A stretch of 64,000 nucleotides of DNA from Flavobacterium humidisoli (GCF_023272795.1 NZ_CP096829.1:1302001-1366000), one strand, 5' to 3'. Shown: positions 1 through 9,866, numbered from the stretch's first letter. The notes: generated from the letters alone by a model not told the origin. Translations and numbers: made by a program.

Positions 1-1
1 A

Positions 2-1102
2 GCAAATGGGCCTACAGTAATCGAAATGCCGCCAGGACACACTGCAGGCGGACTTGGAGATTTTTGGCAGCGCGAGCAAGCCGTAATTGGCGAAATGGGA
101 CCTGATAAAGGAAAAGGAGGAAAATATATTTTGGTTCCACCAACAATGAAAGATTTTAAACCCGCTGGATATTTTATAGTTCCTTGTACAACGGTAAATA
201 TGTTTTTCGGATTCAGAGCTTTGGATCCTGATCCGAAAACAACTGAAACATTGGTAAAACAAGTAAAAATTTATCCATACGCACAACGTGCCAATCCCAC
301 GCCGACAAAAGTGGTGAGTCCGCCAGCAGGCAAAAAATGGTACGGAATTCAGCCAACAGGAATTGCTTATTGGGAACGCCTTCATGCTATTTTACAAAAT
401 GAACCTGTTGAAGACCGCGATCGTTTTTTCATGGCTTGGCTTAGAAATCTTGGCATAGAAAAAGGAAAACCTTTTACGCCAGACGAACGTCAGAAGAAAA
501 TTTTAATTGCTGCTGCTGCGAAAGGACAACAAATGGCGATGGCAAATTCATTCGAAAAACGCTTTAAGGATGTAAAACACTGGCCGGGTAAAAAATGGGA
601 TTATGTAATGATTATCAAAGATCCGTCTCAGCATGCAGATAATTACGATGAATTCTTCGAAAGAACTTCTTATTTCTATGAAGCCGTTACGTATTCAAAA
701 GCTATGATTACCAAAATTCCAAATGTAGGTCAGGCTTATTTAGGAGCGTATTTTGACAATGAAGGAAACTGGTTAGACGGAGGTAAAAATTATACATTAA
801 ATGTTCCGGCAAATCCTCCAGCAGTTAATTTCTGGTCAATAACAGTTTATGATTCTGCAACTCGCTGTTTGATAGACAACCCACAAAAAAATGCCGATTT
901 ATCTTCTCGAAAAGACTTGATAAAAAATACAGATGGTTCTGTCGATTTGTATTTTGGACCAAAAGCTCCGGCCGGAAAAGAGAAAAACTGGGTGCAGACT
1001 TTACCAGGAAAACACTGGTTTACCTATATGCGTTTTTACGGACCAACAGCAGCTTATTTTGATAAGAGCTGGAAAATGGATGATATTAAAGAAGTAAAAT
1101 AA
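2..1102 (+). CDS. DUF1254/DUF1214 domain protein, 5' end outside window
   Basis: The reading frame is already open at base 2, upstream of the first ATG at 26, so this is the C-terminal part of a longer protein. The visible part starts in the DUF1254 domain and ends in a DUF1214 domain (the stretch around NFWSITVYDSATRCLIDN and the Trp/Tyr-rich end with FYGPTAAYFDKSW). These two domains normally occur together in secreted or periplasmic proteins of about 450-480 residues whose biochemical role is not established. The next gene, 24 nt downstream on the same strand, has the same domain pair, so the two are probably tandem paralogues in one operon. The signal peptide, if any, lies before the window. 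Confidence 0.85.
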   Translation, partial: ANGPTVIEMPPGHTAGGLGDFWQREQAVIGEMGPDKGKGGKYILVPPTMKDFKPAGYFIVPCTTVNMFFGFRALDPDPKTTETLVKQVKIYPYAQRANPTPTKVVSPPAGKKWYGIQPTGIAYWERLHAILQNEPVEDRDRFFMAWLRNLGIEKGKPFTPDERQKKILIAAAAKGQQMAMANSFEKRFKDVKHWPGKKWDYVMIIKDPSQHADNYDEFFERTSYFYEAVTYSKAMITKIPNVGQAYLGAYFDNEGNWLDGGKNYTLNVPANPPAVNFWSITVYDSATRCLIDNPQKNADLSSRKDLIKNTDGSVDLYFGPKAPAGKEKNWVQTLPGKHWFTYMRFYGPTAAYFDKSWKMDDIKEVK

Positions 1103-1126
1103 ACAGTAACCGACAAATCAATTAAA

Positions 1127-2536
1127 ATGAAAAAGCAAATAATTTTATTTCTCTCGATCCTTATATTGATATTAGTTTCGTGTAAAAAAGATAAAGAAGA
1201 CGAAGCTGTTGTCAATTCAGACGCATCTATTTCAGTTGATTCTGCCAGAGCAATTGCAAAAGAATCTTGGATATATGGTTTTCCGATATTTTACAATTAC
1301 AAAACGGTATATTCTTATGCTTTAGACAAAAACAACGCAAATGGTGCGAAGAACTTTAATACTTTTAAAAATTATTCTAAAAGTTTTACAGCACTAGATA
1401 CCACTATTGTAACTCCTAATAATGATACTCCATATTCGTGGGCAATACTGAACCTTTCAGATGAACCTATCGTGCTCGAAGTTCCTGAAATTACAAATAA
1501 CCGTTATTATGTCATGCAGCTTATAGATGCGTACACCTACAATTTTGCCTATGTAGGTTCAAGAGCTACGGGAAATAAAGCGGGTAAGTACCTTATTGCA
1601 GGTCCTAAATGGAAAGGAGAAACGCCTAAAGGAATCGATAAAGTCTTTACTTCTGAAACTAATTTAGTAACGATTTTGGGACGTACCGAAATGGATAATG
1701 TGGGTGAAACAAACATTATCAAAAAAATCCAAAGCGGTTATCGAATAATTCCATTGCATGAGTATACTAAAACAACTGCTCCAGAAGTAGTGAAATATAA
1801 TATGCCGTTGCCAGAGTGGAAAGAATCTGATTATAAGTCACTTGAATTTATTAATGTTCTAAATTCTTTACTGCAATATACTGTTCCTGATAAAAGTGAA
1901 AAAGAGCTGTTGGCACGTTTTGCCAAAATCGGAATTGTTCCAGGTGTGCCTTTTGATAAATCTAAATTTTCTCCCGAGATTCTTAAAGCAATTGAAGAAG
2001 GCATTGCAGAGGGAGGGAAAGTTTTAGAAGAAAGTATTAGTAAAACCACAAGTTCTCTTAATATTTTTGGTAGTCGGGCTGATTTAAAAAACAATTATGT
2101 TTTACGAGCCACTGCAGCAGCAATGGGAATATATGGTAATACAAAAGAAGAAGCAGTTTATGTTGGTTCGATGAATGATAAAGATGGAAAACCATTAGAC
2201 GCTGCAAACAAATATATCCTTCATTTTAAGAAAGAACAGTTACCGCCTGTAGATTATTTTTGGAGTATAACGATGTATAATTTACCACAACGTAATTTGG
2301 TGAAAAATCCAATTAACAGATATTCTATAGGAGACCGTACAAAAGGACTTAAATATGAAGCAAATGGAGATTTAATTATCTATCTGCAAACAGATTCACC
2401 AGGAAAAGACAAAGAAAATAATTGGCTGCCATCACCACAAAAAGGTGGCTATAATATCATTGTAAGGCTTTATGGACCAGCCAAAAATGTTACAAGCGGA
2501 GATTGGAAAATACCATTGCCAGAAAAAACAAATTAA
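1127..2536 (+). CDS. DUF1254/DUF1214 domain lipoprotein
   Basis: 469 residues. The N-terminus is a lipoprotein signal with hydrophobic residues 4-17 and a lipobox ending at Cys19 (LVSC), followed by a charged KKDKEDE linker, so it should be exported and lipidated. A DUF1254 domain (IYGFPIFYNYKTVYSYAL, then TPNNDTPYSWA) is followed by a C-terminal DUF1214 domain (PPVDYFWSITMYNLPQRNLV, ending RLYGPAKNVTSGDWK). The family is widespread in bacteria but its activity is unknown. It is a paralogue of the preceding gene, which it follows after 24 nt. The DUF2252 gene begins 20 nt after its stop, so the three probably share a transcript. Confidence 0.88.
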   Translation: MKKQIILFLSILILILVSCKKDKEDEAVVNSDASISVDSARAIAKESWIYGFPIFYNYKTVYSYALDKNNANGAKNFNTFKNYSKSFTALDTTIVTPNNDTPYSWAILNLSDEPIVLEVPEITNNRYYVMQLIDAYTYNFAYVGSRATGNKAGKYLIAGPKWKGETPKGIDKVFTSETNLVTILGRTEMDNVGETNIIKKIQSGYRIIPLHEYTKTTAPEVVKYNMPLPEWKESDYKSLEFINVLNSLLQYTVPDKSEKELLARFAKIGIVPGVPFDKSKFSPEILKAIEEGIAEGGKVLEESISKTTSSLNIFGSRADLKNNYVLRATAAAMGIYGNTKEEAVYVGSMNDKDGKPLDAANKYILHFKKEQLPPVDYFWSITMYNLPQRNLVKNPINRYSIGDRTKGLKYEANGDLIIYLQTDSPGKDKENNWLPSPQKGGYNIIVRLYGPAKNVTSGDWKIPLPEKTN

Positions 2537-2556
2537 GTTATATTAAAACTGCTCTT

Positions 2557-3957
2557 ATGGCTGAAAAATTCAAAAACACAAACAATATTTCATTTGATGT
2601 CGTAACATCAAAAGCGGAACGTTTTGAGAAAGGCGTTGCGATTAGAAAAGTTGTGCCCCTTTCAGCCCATCAGCAATTGAATCTCGCAGAAAATCGTGAA
2701 GATCCTGTAGAAATTCTCATTAAAACAAGTATTGGAAGAATCGAAAATCTATTGCCTATTCGATACAGCAGAATGATGGAGTCGCCTTTTGCATTTTATA
2801 GAGGAGCAGCCGCAATTATGGCTGCCGATTTGGCTCAGACTCCAAATACTGGAATTCATTTGCAGCTTTGTGGTGATTGCCATTTGATGAATTTTGGAGG
2901 ATTTGCAACCCCAGAACGGCAATTGGTTTTTGATATTAATGATTTTGACGAAACATTTCCAGGTCCGTGGGAATGGGATTTGAAAAGGCTCGCGGCTAGT
3001 TTCGTTATTGCCGGAAGATGGCGAAAATTTTCCAATAAAAATTGTAAAGAATTTGCTTGGAATGTTGCAGACAGCTATAAACGGCACATGTTGGATTATA
3101 GTAAACTCTCAGCGCTTCAAATTTGGTATGCCGATATTGATCTCGCAGAATTGATCGAATTAGGCGGAGACAAAGACTTTAAAGAATTTGATCAGAAGAG
3201 AATAAAAAAAGCATTAGAATATACCGCGCATGAAAAGGAGTTTGCTAAAATGACCTATTTTGATGGAGCCAGAGCACGTATAAAAGACGACCCGCCTTTG
3301 ATATTTCATCCAACCGGAGATCTTGAAAAACAAGTTGTCAAAGAAGGCGAAATTATCCATAATAGATATTTAGAATCCCTTTCAGAAGAAAAACAAGTTT
3401 TGCTAAGCAGATATAAGCTTCATGATATTGTCATAAAAGTTGTTGGGGTTGGCAGTGTTGGAACGTTGTGCGGAATTAGTCTGCTGATGTCGGCAACTGG
3501 AGAACCTATTTTTTTACAGTTTAAAGAAGCCAGAAAAAGCGTATTGGAAGGAAATGTAAAAACACAAGGAAAATACAGCCATCAGGGCGAGCGAATTGTA
3601 ATGGGACAAAAACTAATGCAATCTGCATCTGATATGTTTCTAGGCTGGACAGACGACAGCAAAAACAAATTTTTCTACATACGCCAGCTTAGAGATGCCA
3701 AAGTAAAACCAGTTCTAGAAGTTATGAAACCTAAAAATATGGCAGAGTACGCCAAAGCCTGCGGGTGGGCACTTGCAAGGGCTCACGCACGTTCGGGAGA
3801 TCCTTCGCTGATTTCCGGCTATATTGGAGATACCAACGAATTTGCCAATGCCATTTCGGAGTTTTCAGTTTTATACGCCGACCAAAACGAATCGGATTAT
3901 AATAAAATGCTGGAAGCGATAAAACACGGAAAATTGCCTATCGCTGCAGAAATTTAA
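2557..3957 (+). CDS. DUF2252 family protein (kinase-like fold)
   Basis: 466 residues from the ATG at 2557. The frame is open further upstream to 2503, but that would overlap the previous gene by 34 nt, and the residues after MAEKF start the recognisable domain. DUF2252 proteins resemble aminoglycoside phosphotransferase/protein-kinase-like folds. Here CGDCHLMNFG (a Brenner-type catalytic loop) and FDINDFDE (a metal-binding DFD) are visible near residues 108 and 128, and FLQFKEARKSV may hold the nucleotide-binding lysine. No signal peptide is present, so it should be cytoplasmic. The substrate is unknown. It lies at the end of the DUF1254 group. Confidence 0.85.
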   Translation: MAEKFKNTNNISFDVVTSKAERFEKGVAIRKVVPLSAHQQLNLAENREDPVEILIKTSIGRIENLLPIRYSRMMESPFAFYRGAAAIMAADLAQTPNTGIHLQLCGDCHLMNFGGFATPERQLVFDINDFDETFPGPWEWDLKRLAASFVIAGRWRKFSNKNCKEFAWNVADSYKRHMLDYSKLSALQIWYADIDLAELIELGGDKDFKEFDQKRIKKALEYTAHEKEFAKMTYFDGARARIKDDPPLIFHPTGDLEKQVVKEGEIIHNRYLESLSEEKQVLLSRYKLHDIVIKVVGVGSVGTLCGISLLMSATGEPIFLQFKEARKSVLEGNVKTQGKYSHQGERIVMGQKLMQSASDMFLGWTDDSKNKFFYIRQLRDAKVKPVLEVMKPKNMAEYAKACGWALARAHARSGDPSLISGYIGDTNEFANAISEFSVLYADQNESDYNKMLEAIKHGKLPIAAEI

Positions 3958-4104
3958 TTCTTTCTTAATTGATATTTTCAAAAGACAGAGAATATTGATG
4001 TAGCTGTACAAAGTAAATTAAACATTAAAAAATTGCACAAAAAATACTAAAAAATGTAAAGTAAGATTTTATTTATTTAATACTGTTAATTAAATAAAAT
4101 GATT

Positions 4105-4112
4105 TATCTTTG
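4105..4112 (+). promoter_or_regulatory. -7 element (TATCTTTG), candidate promoter of the DUF4136 gene
   Basis: Exact match to the Bacteroidota -7 consensus TAnnTTTG in a 298-bp gene-free gap, about 145 nt upstream of the DUF4136 start. A TTA rather than TTG lies upstream with a short spacer, so the -33 box is weak. Confidence 0.4.
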
Positions 4113-4255
4113 AGAGTAGTCTAAGTGATTGTTTAGTAGGTATTTGTGTCGTGCTGACAATTATTAGTACATTTTTACTCTCCGTTCAAGATTTTTACGA
4201 TTTTAATACATTCGAGTTAAACTGATTTAATTATTAATTTAATAAATACCAAAAC

Positions 4256-4834
4256 ATGAATATTAAAAGAACAAGTCTTCGTATAATCCCAATCTTATTT
4301 TTGGGTTTGTTTTACAGTTGCTCTCCAACTGTAAAAGTTACAACTGATTATGATCATGCAGCTAACTTCAGCGAATACAAAACTTTTGCAGTTTATGACT
4401 TAAAAGCGCAGCAAGGTCAGGTAAATCAGTTAAATGTTGATCGTGTTGCAAAAGCAATCCGAAATGAAATGCTTGCAAAAGGATTTACAGAATCCAGCAA
4501 TCCTGATTTAAAAGTTAATGCTGTTTCTATTCTAAAAAATAAAACTCAAGTGACAGCCGATTCTAATTTTTATGGCTATGGAGGAATGTATCGTCCATAC
4601 GGATATTGGGGCGGCGGTGCCATGATGGGCGGCGGTAGCACAACATTTAATACCTACGATTATGTTGATGGCTCGCTTGTAATAGACATTGTATCTACAA
4701 AAACTGGCAAATTGGTTTGGCAGGGAATCGGAAATGCTGAAATTGACAGTAAACCAGATAATCCAGAACAGTTTATCAATGATGCAATCAAAAAAATATT
4801 AACTGGTTTCCCTCCAGGAGCAGTTAAAAAATAA
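4256..4834 (+). CDS. DUF4136 domain lipoprotein
   Basis: 192 residues. Signal sequence of about 20 residues with a lipobox at Cys22 (LFYSC), predicting an envelope-anchored lipoprotein. The body matches the DUF4136 pattern: TDYDHAANFSEYKTFAVYD near the start, a Gly/Tyr-rich stretch (YGYGGMYRPYGYWGGGA) in the middle, then a beta-rich end with DIVSTKTGKLVWQGIGNAEI. The family is common in Bacteroidota and proteobacterial envelopes; its molecular role is unknown. The gene stands alone, with a promoter-like element about 145 nt upstream and a strong hairpin terminator just after it. Confidence 0.88.
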   Translation: MNIKRTSLRIIPILFLGLFYSCSPTVKVTTDYDHAANFSEYKTFAVYDLKAQQGQVNQLNVDRVAKAIRNEMLAKGFTESSNPDLKVNAVSILKNKTQVTADSNFYGYGGMYRPYGYWGGGAMMGGGSTTFNTYDYVDGSLVIDIVSTKTGKLVWQGIGNAEIDSKPDNPEQFINDAIKKILTGFPPGAVKK

Positions 4835-4846
4835 CTACAGCCAAAT

Positions 4847-4884
4847 ATTGTACTTGCCAGACTTCGGCAAGTACAATGTTTTAT
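4847..4884 (+). terminator. Rho-independent terminator after the DUF4136 gene
   Basis: Perfect 12-bp stem (ATTGTACTTGCC / GGCAAGTACAAT) with a 7-nt loop, followed by a short T-rich tail, 12 nt after the stop codon. Confidence 0.8.
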
Positions 4885-4959
4885 ACTTCTGCATACGCCC
4901 CCATCGTATTCTATTTTTAAGATTTTAAGAAAAACCATTCACTAATTAAGCTAAAAAAA

Positions 4960-6135
4960 ATGATCGATATTTTACTTTCCCTTTTCTTTTTTATAGCCAC
5001 AATTGCTGGCCTTGCCACTGCAATTATGGTTTTATTTTCCAAAAAAAATTACTCAAAAAGTTTCTTTTTGGGAATGTTTTTATTGAGTCTTGCGTTGGTA
5101 AGTATCTACAATTTTTATTTGTCGGCCAATTTGTTTAAAAATTTCCCAGATCTATTTACCATTACAAAAGCGTTTATATTTTTAACCGCTCCTTGCTCTT
5201 TTTTGTACGTTAGAAACATTTTATCATTAAATAAAAGTTTCAGAAAATACGACTGGCTGCATTTTGTGCCATTTGCTATTTATTTCTTTTTAACGCTCGT
5301 TGTTTATGTCGGAAGTTACACGAATATAAAAGTGGTCCATTATATTGCGGGATTAATTAAAAATCCATTTTCTGTTTTAACACTGACGATTTGGCTTTTC
5401 TATGTCTTTTTTCAAACCATGTTGATTTTAAACTATGATCTGAAAAAATTTACAGGAAATCAATTTCATCAAACTAAAGTAATTAACTGGATTAGAGTAT
5501 ATAATCTCATGATTTTGTTTCTATTTTCGGCACTTTTTGTGCATCATTTTTTATTGCAAAAAGTAGAGGCAACAGATCTTTCGTGTTACATTCTCATTTC
5601 TTCTGTATTGTTTTTTACAGTGGGCTGGCTTTATTTCAAGCCCCAAATCTTTCTTGACGAAGAAGAGTCATTCGATTTTGTTGTCGACAATACAGTAGTG
5701 GTAAAAACAAAAGAAACAAAGAATACGCTTCCAATTGCAAACGAACTGACTCTTGAAAAAAGAGAAGAATACCTTTTTAAATTAGATTATGAGTTAAACG
5801 CTAAAAATCTATTTTTAAAGAAAGATTTTGTAATCAGAGACTTGTCTGATGAAACAGGAATTTCTGTGCATCATTTGTCCAATTTAATCAATTCTGAATT
5901 TGGTCTTCATTTTCAAGATTATGTTAATCTTAAAAGGATTGAATATTTTAAAGACAAAATAAACGATCCCGAATGGAAAGATTTATCCTTAGAAGGTATG
6001 GCCTGGGGTTCTGGTTTTAAATCCCGAACAACTTGTTTCAGGGCATTTATAAAACATACCGGGAAATCTCCATCAGAATATTTTAAAACAATCCGAATAA
6101 ATCCTGATAGTGCAGGAGCATACTACTTTAAGTAA
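4960..6135 (+). CDS. Membrane-bound AraC-type transcriptional regulator
   Basis: 391 residues. The N-terminal two thirds (residues 1 to about 230) are a series of six or seven hydrophobic segments of the kind found in Bacteroidota membrane AraC regulators. After a linker, residues about 265-385 form the AraC DNA-binding domain with two helix-turn-helix units: one around ISVHHLSNLINSEFGLHFQDYVN and one around AWGSGFKSRTTCFRAFIKHTGKSPSEYF. It probably senses a membrane or extracytoplasmic signal; the target genes are not evident. The two outer-membrane protein genes that follow on the same strand (gaps of 45 and 57 nt) are plausible partners or targets. Confidence 0.86.
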   Translation: MIDILLSLFFFIATIAGLATAIMVLFSKKNYSKSFFLGMFLLSLALVSIYNFYLSANLFKNFPDLFTITKAFIFLTAPCSFLYVRNILSLNKSFRKYDWLHFVPFAIYFFLTLVVYVGSYTNIKVVHYIAGLIKNPFSVLTLTIWLFYVFFQTMLILNYDLKKFTGNQFHQTKVINWIRVYNLMILFLFSALFVHHFLLQKVEATDLSCYILISSVLFFTVGWLYFKPQIFLDEEESFDFVVDNTVVVKTKETKNTLPIANELTLEKREEYLFKLDYELNAKNLFLKKDFVIRDLSDETGISVHHLSNLINSEFGLHFQDYVNLKRIEYFKDKINDPEWKDLSLEGMAWGSGFKSRTTCFRAFIKHTGKSPSEYFKTIRINPDSAGAYYFK

Positions 6136-6180
6136 AGTTTTTTCTGGAAAATAATTAGTAATGACTATTACAGCGTTTTA

Positions 6181-7167
6181 ATGCAAAAATATTCCACAAT
6201 GAAATTAAAAATTAATAGTTCAGGAAAAAAAGTACAGTTGGCTTTTGTGCTCATACTGTTCTTCATTTCTTTTTATTGCAATGCCCAGCTAAAAGGCGGC
6301 CATATTCTTGGCGCAATGGGACTTCAATCTGGAACTCAGACACCCGAAAGAACCTTAAGCGTCTATATTCCGGGTTATATTTATAGCGCATCTTCTTTAA
6401 GAAACGGAGACGGAGACAAAGTTGGTAATCCAGATGTCACCATGTTTATTACCGGTGTCGGCGCGTCTTATGTAACTGATTATAAAATTTTAGGAGCCAA
6501 TTATGGTGCTACTATTTTATTGGCAGGCGCTTCCAATACTATTCAGGGAAGTTATATAGATTCTAAAAGCGATTTTGCGTTTACAGATATGTACATACAG
6601 CCTGTTCAGCTAGGCTGGCACAATAAAAAGGCTGACTTTGTTTTTAGTTACCAGTTGTATCTTCCAACAGGAAAATATGAACTTGGAGGAAGTAACAACA
6701 GCGGTTTAGGAATGTTTATGAATGAGTTTTCAGCGGGAACAACTTTATTCTTTAATGATAAAAAAACATTTCATTTTTCAGCATTAGCCTCTTATGAAAT
6801 CAACGGAAAAAAGAAAGACACTGATATAAAAACAGGCGATATCTTAAGTATTGAAGGAGGTTTAGGAAAAACTTTTTATTGTATGAATGCCGAAAAAACC
6901 GCACCCAAAGGAATATTCAATGCAGGGTTGATTTATTACCTGCAATATAAAGTGTCAGACGATAAAATTCCAGTAGGAAGCATTTTGGTTGTCGAGCCCG
7001 ACAAAGATAGAGTAGGCGGACTAGGTGCTGAGGTTAATTATTTGCATATCGGCAGCATGACTTCGGCAGGTTTTAGATGGATTGGAGAAGTAAATGCTAT
7101 AAATAGATTTCAAGGAAATACTTTTTTTATCACGCTGGCACATGTATTCAGCTTTAAGAAAGAATAA
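6181..7167 (+). CDS. Outer-membrane beta-barrel protein, MetA phenol-degradation/SphA-like family
   Basis: 328 residues, or 322 if the in-frame ATG at 6199 (MKLKINSS) is used; neither start has a clear ribosome-binding site. A signal peptide with a hydrophobic core around residues 19-33 ends at CNAQ. The mature part has the alternating Gly/aromatic beta-strand pattern of the 'MetA-pathway phenol degradation-like' transporter family (PF13557), for example DVTMFITGVGASYVTDYKIL and QPVQLGWHNKKADFVFSYQL. Members are outer-membrane channels for hydrophobic compounds; the substrate here is unknown. It sits between the AraC-type regulator and a second barrel protein. Confidence 0.75.
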   Translation: MQKYSTMKLKINSSGKKVQLAFVLILFFISFYCNAQLKGGHILGAMGLQSGTQTPERTLSVYIPGYIYSASSLRNGDGDKVGNPDVTMFITGVGASYVTDYKILGANYGATILLAGASNTIQGSYIDSKSDFAFTDMYIQPVQLGWHNKKADFVFSYQLYLPTGKYELGGSNNSGLGMFMNEFSAGTTLFFNDKKTFHFSALASYEINGKKKDTDIKTGDILSIEGGLGKTFYCMNAEKTAPKGIFNAGLIYYLQYKVSDDKIPVGSILVVEPDKDRVGGLGAEVNYLHIGSMTSAGFRWIGEVNAINRFQGNTFFITLAHVFSFKKE

Positions 7168-7224
7168 TTCCTAAATAGTGTTTTCGAAGGGATCAAAATG
7201 TAAATCTAAAACGATAAATATTAT

Positions 7225-8385
7225 ATGTATAACAAATTGACATCACAGAAAAAAGTCCTGTTTTTGCTTTGGATAATACTATCGTTTAATGTTTTAAATG
7301 CGCAAAAGCACCATGTCGTTTTAAAAGATTCGTTAGATGGAGCTATTGATTTAAGTGACTTCTTAATTTACGCCAACGGATTCTTAATAGTGCCCACTAT
7401 TGTTACAGAACCTGCCCTTGGAGGATTTGGAGCTGCCGTAGCTCCCGTTTTTTTAAAGAAACGCCCGCCTGTTATTGAAGCAGATGGAACCAAACGTATG
7501 GTAAATCCAGATATTACGGGTGGAGTTGGAATGTATACTGCCAATAAAAGCTGGATGGCAGGAGCTTTCCGCTCAGCCACACTTGTAAAACCTAAAATAC
7601 TCTATCGAGCTTTTGCAGCTTATGGCGACATGAATTTATCCTTTTATGCCAATAATCTGCCCAATCAATCAGATCAGGAATTTAAGCTCAATTTTAGATC
7701 GACGATATTTTATACACAATGGCTCAAACAGTTTAAGAATGCCAAATGGAGTGCAGGACCGCAATATTTATTTTTAAATTCGAAAATAAATCTGCCCGAT
7801 TTTAATCTTCCCCCGCCATTTGTAGATCCAAAAGACATAAAAAGCACCATCAGCCAGCTTGGGCTCGCGCTTCAGTTTGACGGACGTGACAACATATTTA
7901 CGCCAGATAAAGGAATACGGCTTCAATCCGATTTTTTCTGGTCAGATAAAGCGCTGGGAAGCGATTATCAGGCGTGGCGCATCAATTTATCGGCGATTGG
8001 ATATTATCCGTTGGCCAAAACACTAATTGGCGGACTAAGGATTGAAGGAGAACAGGCGTTGGGGAGTCCGCCTTTTTATTTAAAACCAGGAATCAATATG
8101 CGCGGAATTCCAGCGGCGAGATATATGGGAAACACCAGTATTGTGAGCGAGTTAGAATTTCGATGGGATCTTTACAGAAGATGGAGCTTAATGGGTTATG
8201 GAGGTCTTGCAAGCGCCTTTAACGATTGGGATCAAGCTTTTGCCAAACCTGTTGTTTACAGCTACGGAACAGGTTTTAGATACCTTATTGCCAGAAAATT
8301 CAAACTCCGAATGGGAGTCGATGTTGCCAGAGGGCCAGAAGAGTGGGCTTACTACATCGTTTTTGGAAGCAACTGGCTTCGATAA
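7225..8385 (+). CDS. BamA/TamA-type surface antigen, outer-membrane barrel without POTRA domains
   Basis: 386 residues. A signal peptide (residues 1-26, ending LNAQ) precedes a mature protein resembling the C-terminal barrel of the Omp85 surface-antigen family (PF01103). Typical strand motifs are visible: LALQFDGRDNIFTPDKGIRL, then KPGINMRGIPAARY (equivalent to the conserved RG-x-RY turn), then SELEFRWDLYRRWSLMGYGG. There is too little sequence between signal and barrel for POTRA repeats, so it is a short patatin-less, POTRA-less Omp85-like barrel rather than BamA itself. It ends before a terminator hairpin, closing the group that starts with the AraC regulator. Confidence 0.82.
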   Translation: MYNKLTSQKKVLFLLWIILSFNVLNAQKHHVVLKDSLDGAIDLSDFLIYANGFLIVPTIVTEPALGGFGAAVAPVFLKKRPPVIEADGTKRMVNPDITGGVGMYTANKSWMAGAFRSATLVKPKILYRAFAAYGDMNLSFYANNLPNQSDQEFKLNFRSTIFYTQWLKQFKNAKWSAGPQYLFLNSKINLPDFNLPPPFVDPKDIKSTISQLGLALQFDGRDNIFTPDKGIRLQSDFFWSDKALGSDYQAWRINLSAIGYYPLAKTLIGGLRIEGEQALGSPPFYLKPGINMRGIPAARYMGNTSIVSELEFRWDLYRRWSLMGYGGLASAFNDWDQAFAKPVVYSYGTGFRYLIARKFKLRMGVDVARGPEEWAYYIVFGSNWLR

Positions 8386-8440
8386 AATAAAGAATTAGAA
8401 AAACTTGTAAGAAGTTGTTTGTAAAATAAAAAAAGATACG

Positions 8441-8471
8441 AAACCTCAATACAGTGTTATTGGGGTTTTTT
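8441..8471 (+). terminator. Rho-independent terminator after the surface-antigen gene
   Basis: 10-bp stem (AACCTCAATA / TATTGGGGTT, one G-T pair) followed by a run of six T. Confidence 0.75.
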
Positions 8472-8608
8472 ATGTTAAATATCTTAATAATCAGAGCTAT
8501 TAAGAAAACATTAACAACTAAACATTACACAAATTGTATAATATTTAATTTTTTTGTAACAAATTAGAAACATTGCAGACTAATTTTAGTAAACTTTAAT
8601 CATAACTT

Positions 8609-9805
8609 ATGAATACATTTTCATTCAAATCAGTGTTTGCTGCTTCAATCTTTTTGGCTGGAACTGCAGGCTGTTTTGCGCAAGACATTTTAGTAAATTC
8701 ACTTAAACTAAATGCGAGCGACAAAAGTAAAGAGAACTTCAAATTTACAGAAGTAATTAACTTAGGTACAACATCGGTAAAATCTCAAGGATCATCTGGA
8801 ACTTGCTGGAGTTACTCAACAAACTCATTCTTAGAGTCAGAAATGATTCGTTTAGGAAAACAGCCAGTTGAGCTATCTCAAATTTATTCTGCAAGAAACG
8901 TATATGTAGAAAAAGGAGTAAACTATGTTCGTATGCACGGAGCAATTACACTTGGAGACGGAGGAGCTTTGCACGATGTAATTAACATGTATAAAAAATA
9001 CGGAACTGTGCCAAGAGAAGTTTATACTGGATTAAACTACGGAACAGACAAAAACAAATTTGCCGAAATGGGCGCTCTTATCGAAGGTGTTCTTACAGCA
9101 GTGGTGAAAAACCCGAACGGAGAATTGACTCCAAACTGGCAAAAAGCTTACGCAGCTGTTATTGATTCTTATTTAGGAAAAGTGCCAGATAACTTTACAT
9201 ACAAAGGAAAAAGCTATACGCCGCAATCTTTTGCTAAAGAAGTAGTAGGTATTAACCCAGACGAGTATGTAGAAATGTCATCTTTCACCAATGCTCCGTA
9301 CTACCAAAAAACAACGATGATGGTGCCAGACAACTGGTCATTGGATCAAGTTTACAACGTAAAATTGAACGATATGACAGACGTTATCGACAATGCACTT
9401 AAAAAAGGATATACTGTAGCTTGGGCAACAGATGTTAGCGAGAAAAGCTTTAGCTGGAAAAACGGTGTTGCTTACGTTGCATCTAAAAAATTCGACGATA
9501 TGACGGCTGAAGAAAAAGCAGACATGTTTAACGGACCAAAAGCAGAACCAGAAATTACTCCAGAAATGCGTCAGGCTGCGTTTGATAACTACACTACAAC
9601 AGACGACCACGGAATGCACATTATTGGTCTTGCAAAAGATCAAACTGGAAAAGAATACTATATCGTAAAAAATTCTTGGGGAGAAACAAACGATTACAAA
9701 GGTTTCTTGTTTGTAACTAAGAACTTCGTAAAATATAAAACTACTGCATTACTAGTAAACAAAGGAGGAATTCCTGCTGAAATTGCTAAGAAACTAGGGG
9801 TTTAA
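8609..9805 (+). CDS. Secreted C1-family cysteine peptidase, bleomycin hydrolase/PepC type
   Basis: 398 residues with a signal peptide of about 24 residues ending CFAQ. Papain-type catalytic parts are visible: the oxyanion Gln and nucleophile in KSQGSSGTCWSYS (Cys about 66), the His in DDHGMHIIGLA (about residue 336) and the Asn in YIVKNSWGE (about 355). The long insertion between Cys and His and the DHGMHI/KNSWG motifs fit the PepC/bleomycin-hydrolase branch (C1B), an aminopeptidase. Unlike the classical cytoplasmic hexamers, this one carries an export signal, which is common in Bacteroidota. It is monocistronic with a terminator directly after it. Confidence 0.9.
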   Translation: MNTFSFKSVFAASIFLAGTAGCFAQDILVNSLKLNASDKSKENFKFTEVINLGTTSVKSQGSSGTCWSYSTNSFLESEMIRLGKQPVELSQIYSARNVYVEKGVNYVRMHGAITLGDGGALHDVINMYKKYGTVPREVYTGLNYGTDKNKFAEMGALIEGVLTAVVKNPNGELTPNWQKAYAAVIDSYLGKVPDNFTYKGKSYTPQSFAKEVVGINPDEYVEMSSFTNAPYYQKTTMMVPDNWSLDQVYNVKLNDMTDVIDNALKKGYTVAWATDVSEKSFSWKNGVAYVASKKFDDMTAEEKADMFNGPKAEPEITPEMRQAAFDNYTTTDDHGMHIIGLAKDQTGKEYYIVKNSWGETNDYKGFLFVTKNFVKYKTTALLVNKGGIPAEIAKKLGV

Positions 9806-9833
9806 TTATCCTGAGAGTTTTGTAAGAAATAGA

Positions 9834-9866
9834 AAGCGCCACAATGAAAATTGTGGCGCTTTTTTG
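9834..9866 (+). terminator. Rho-independent terminator after the C1 peptidase gene
   Basis: Perfect 12-bp stem (AAGCGCCACAAT / ATTGTGGCGCTT) with a GAAA loop and a T run. Confidence 0.85.

Noticed and set aside
8198..8398. 66-residue frame inside the surface-antigen gene
   Set aside because: Shadow of the barrel gene in another frame, no independent signal.
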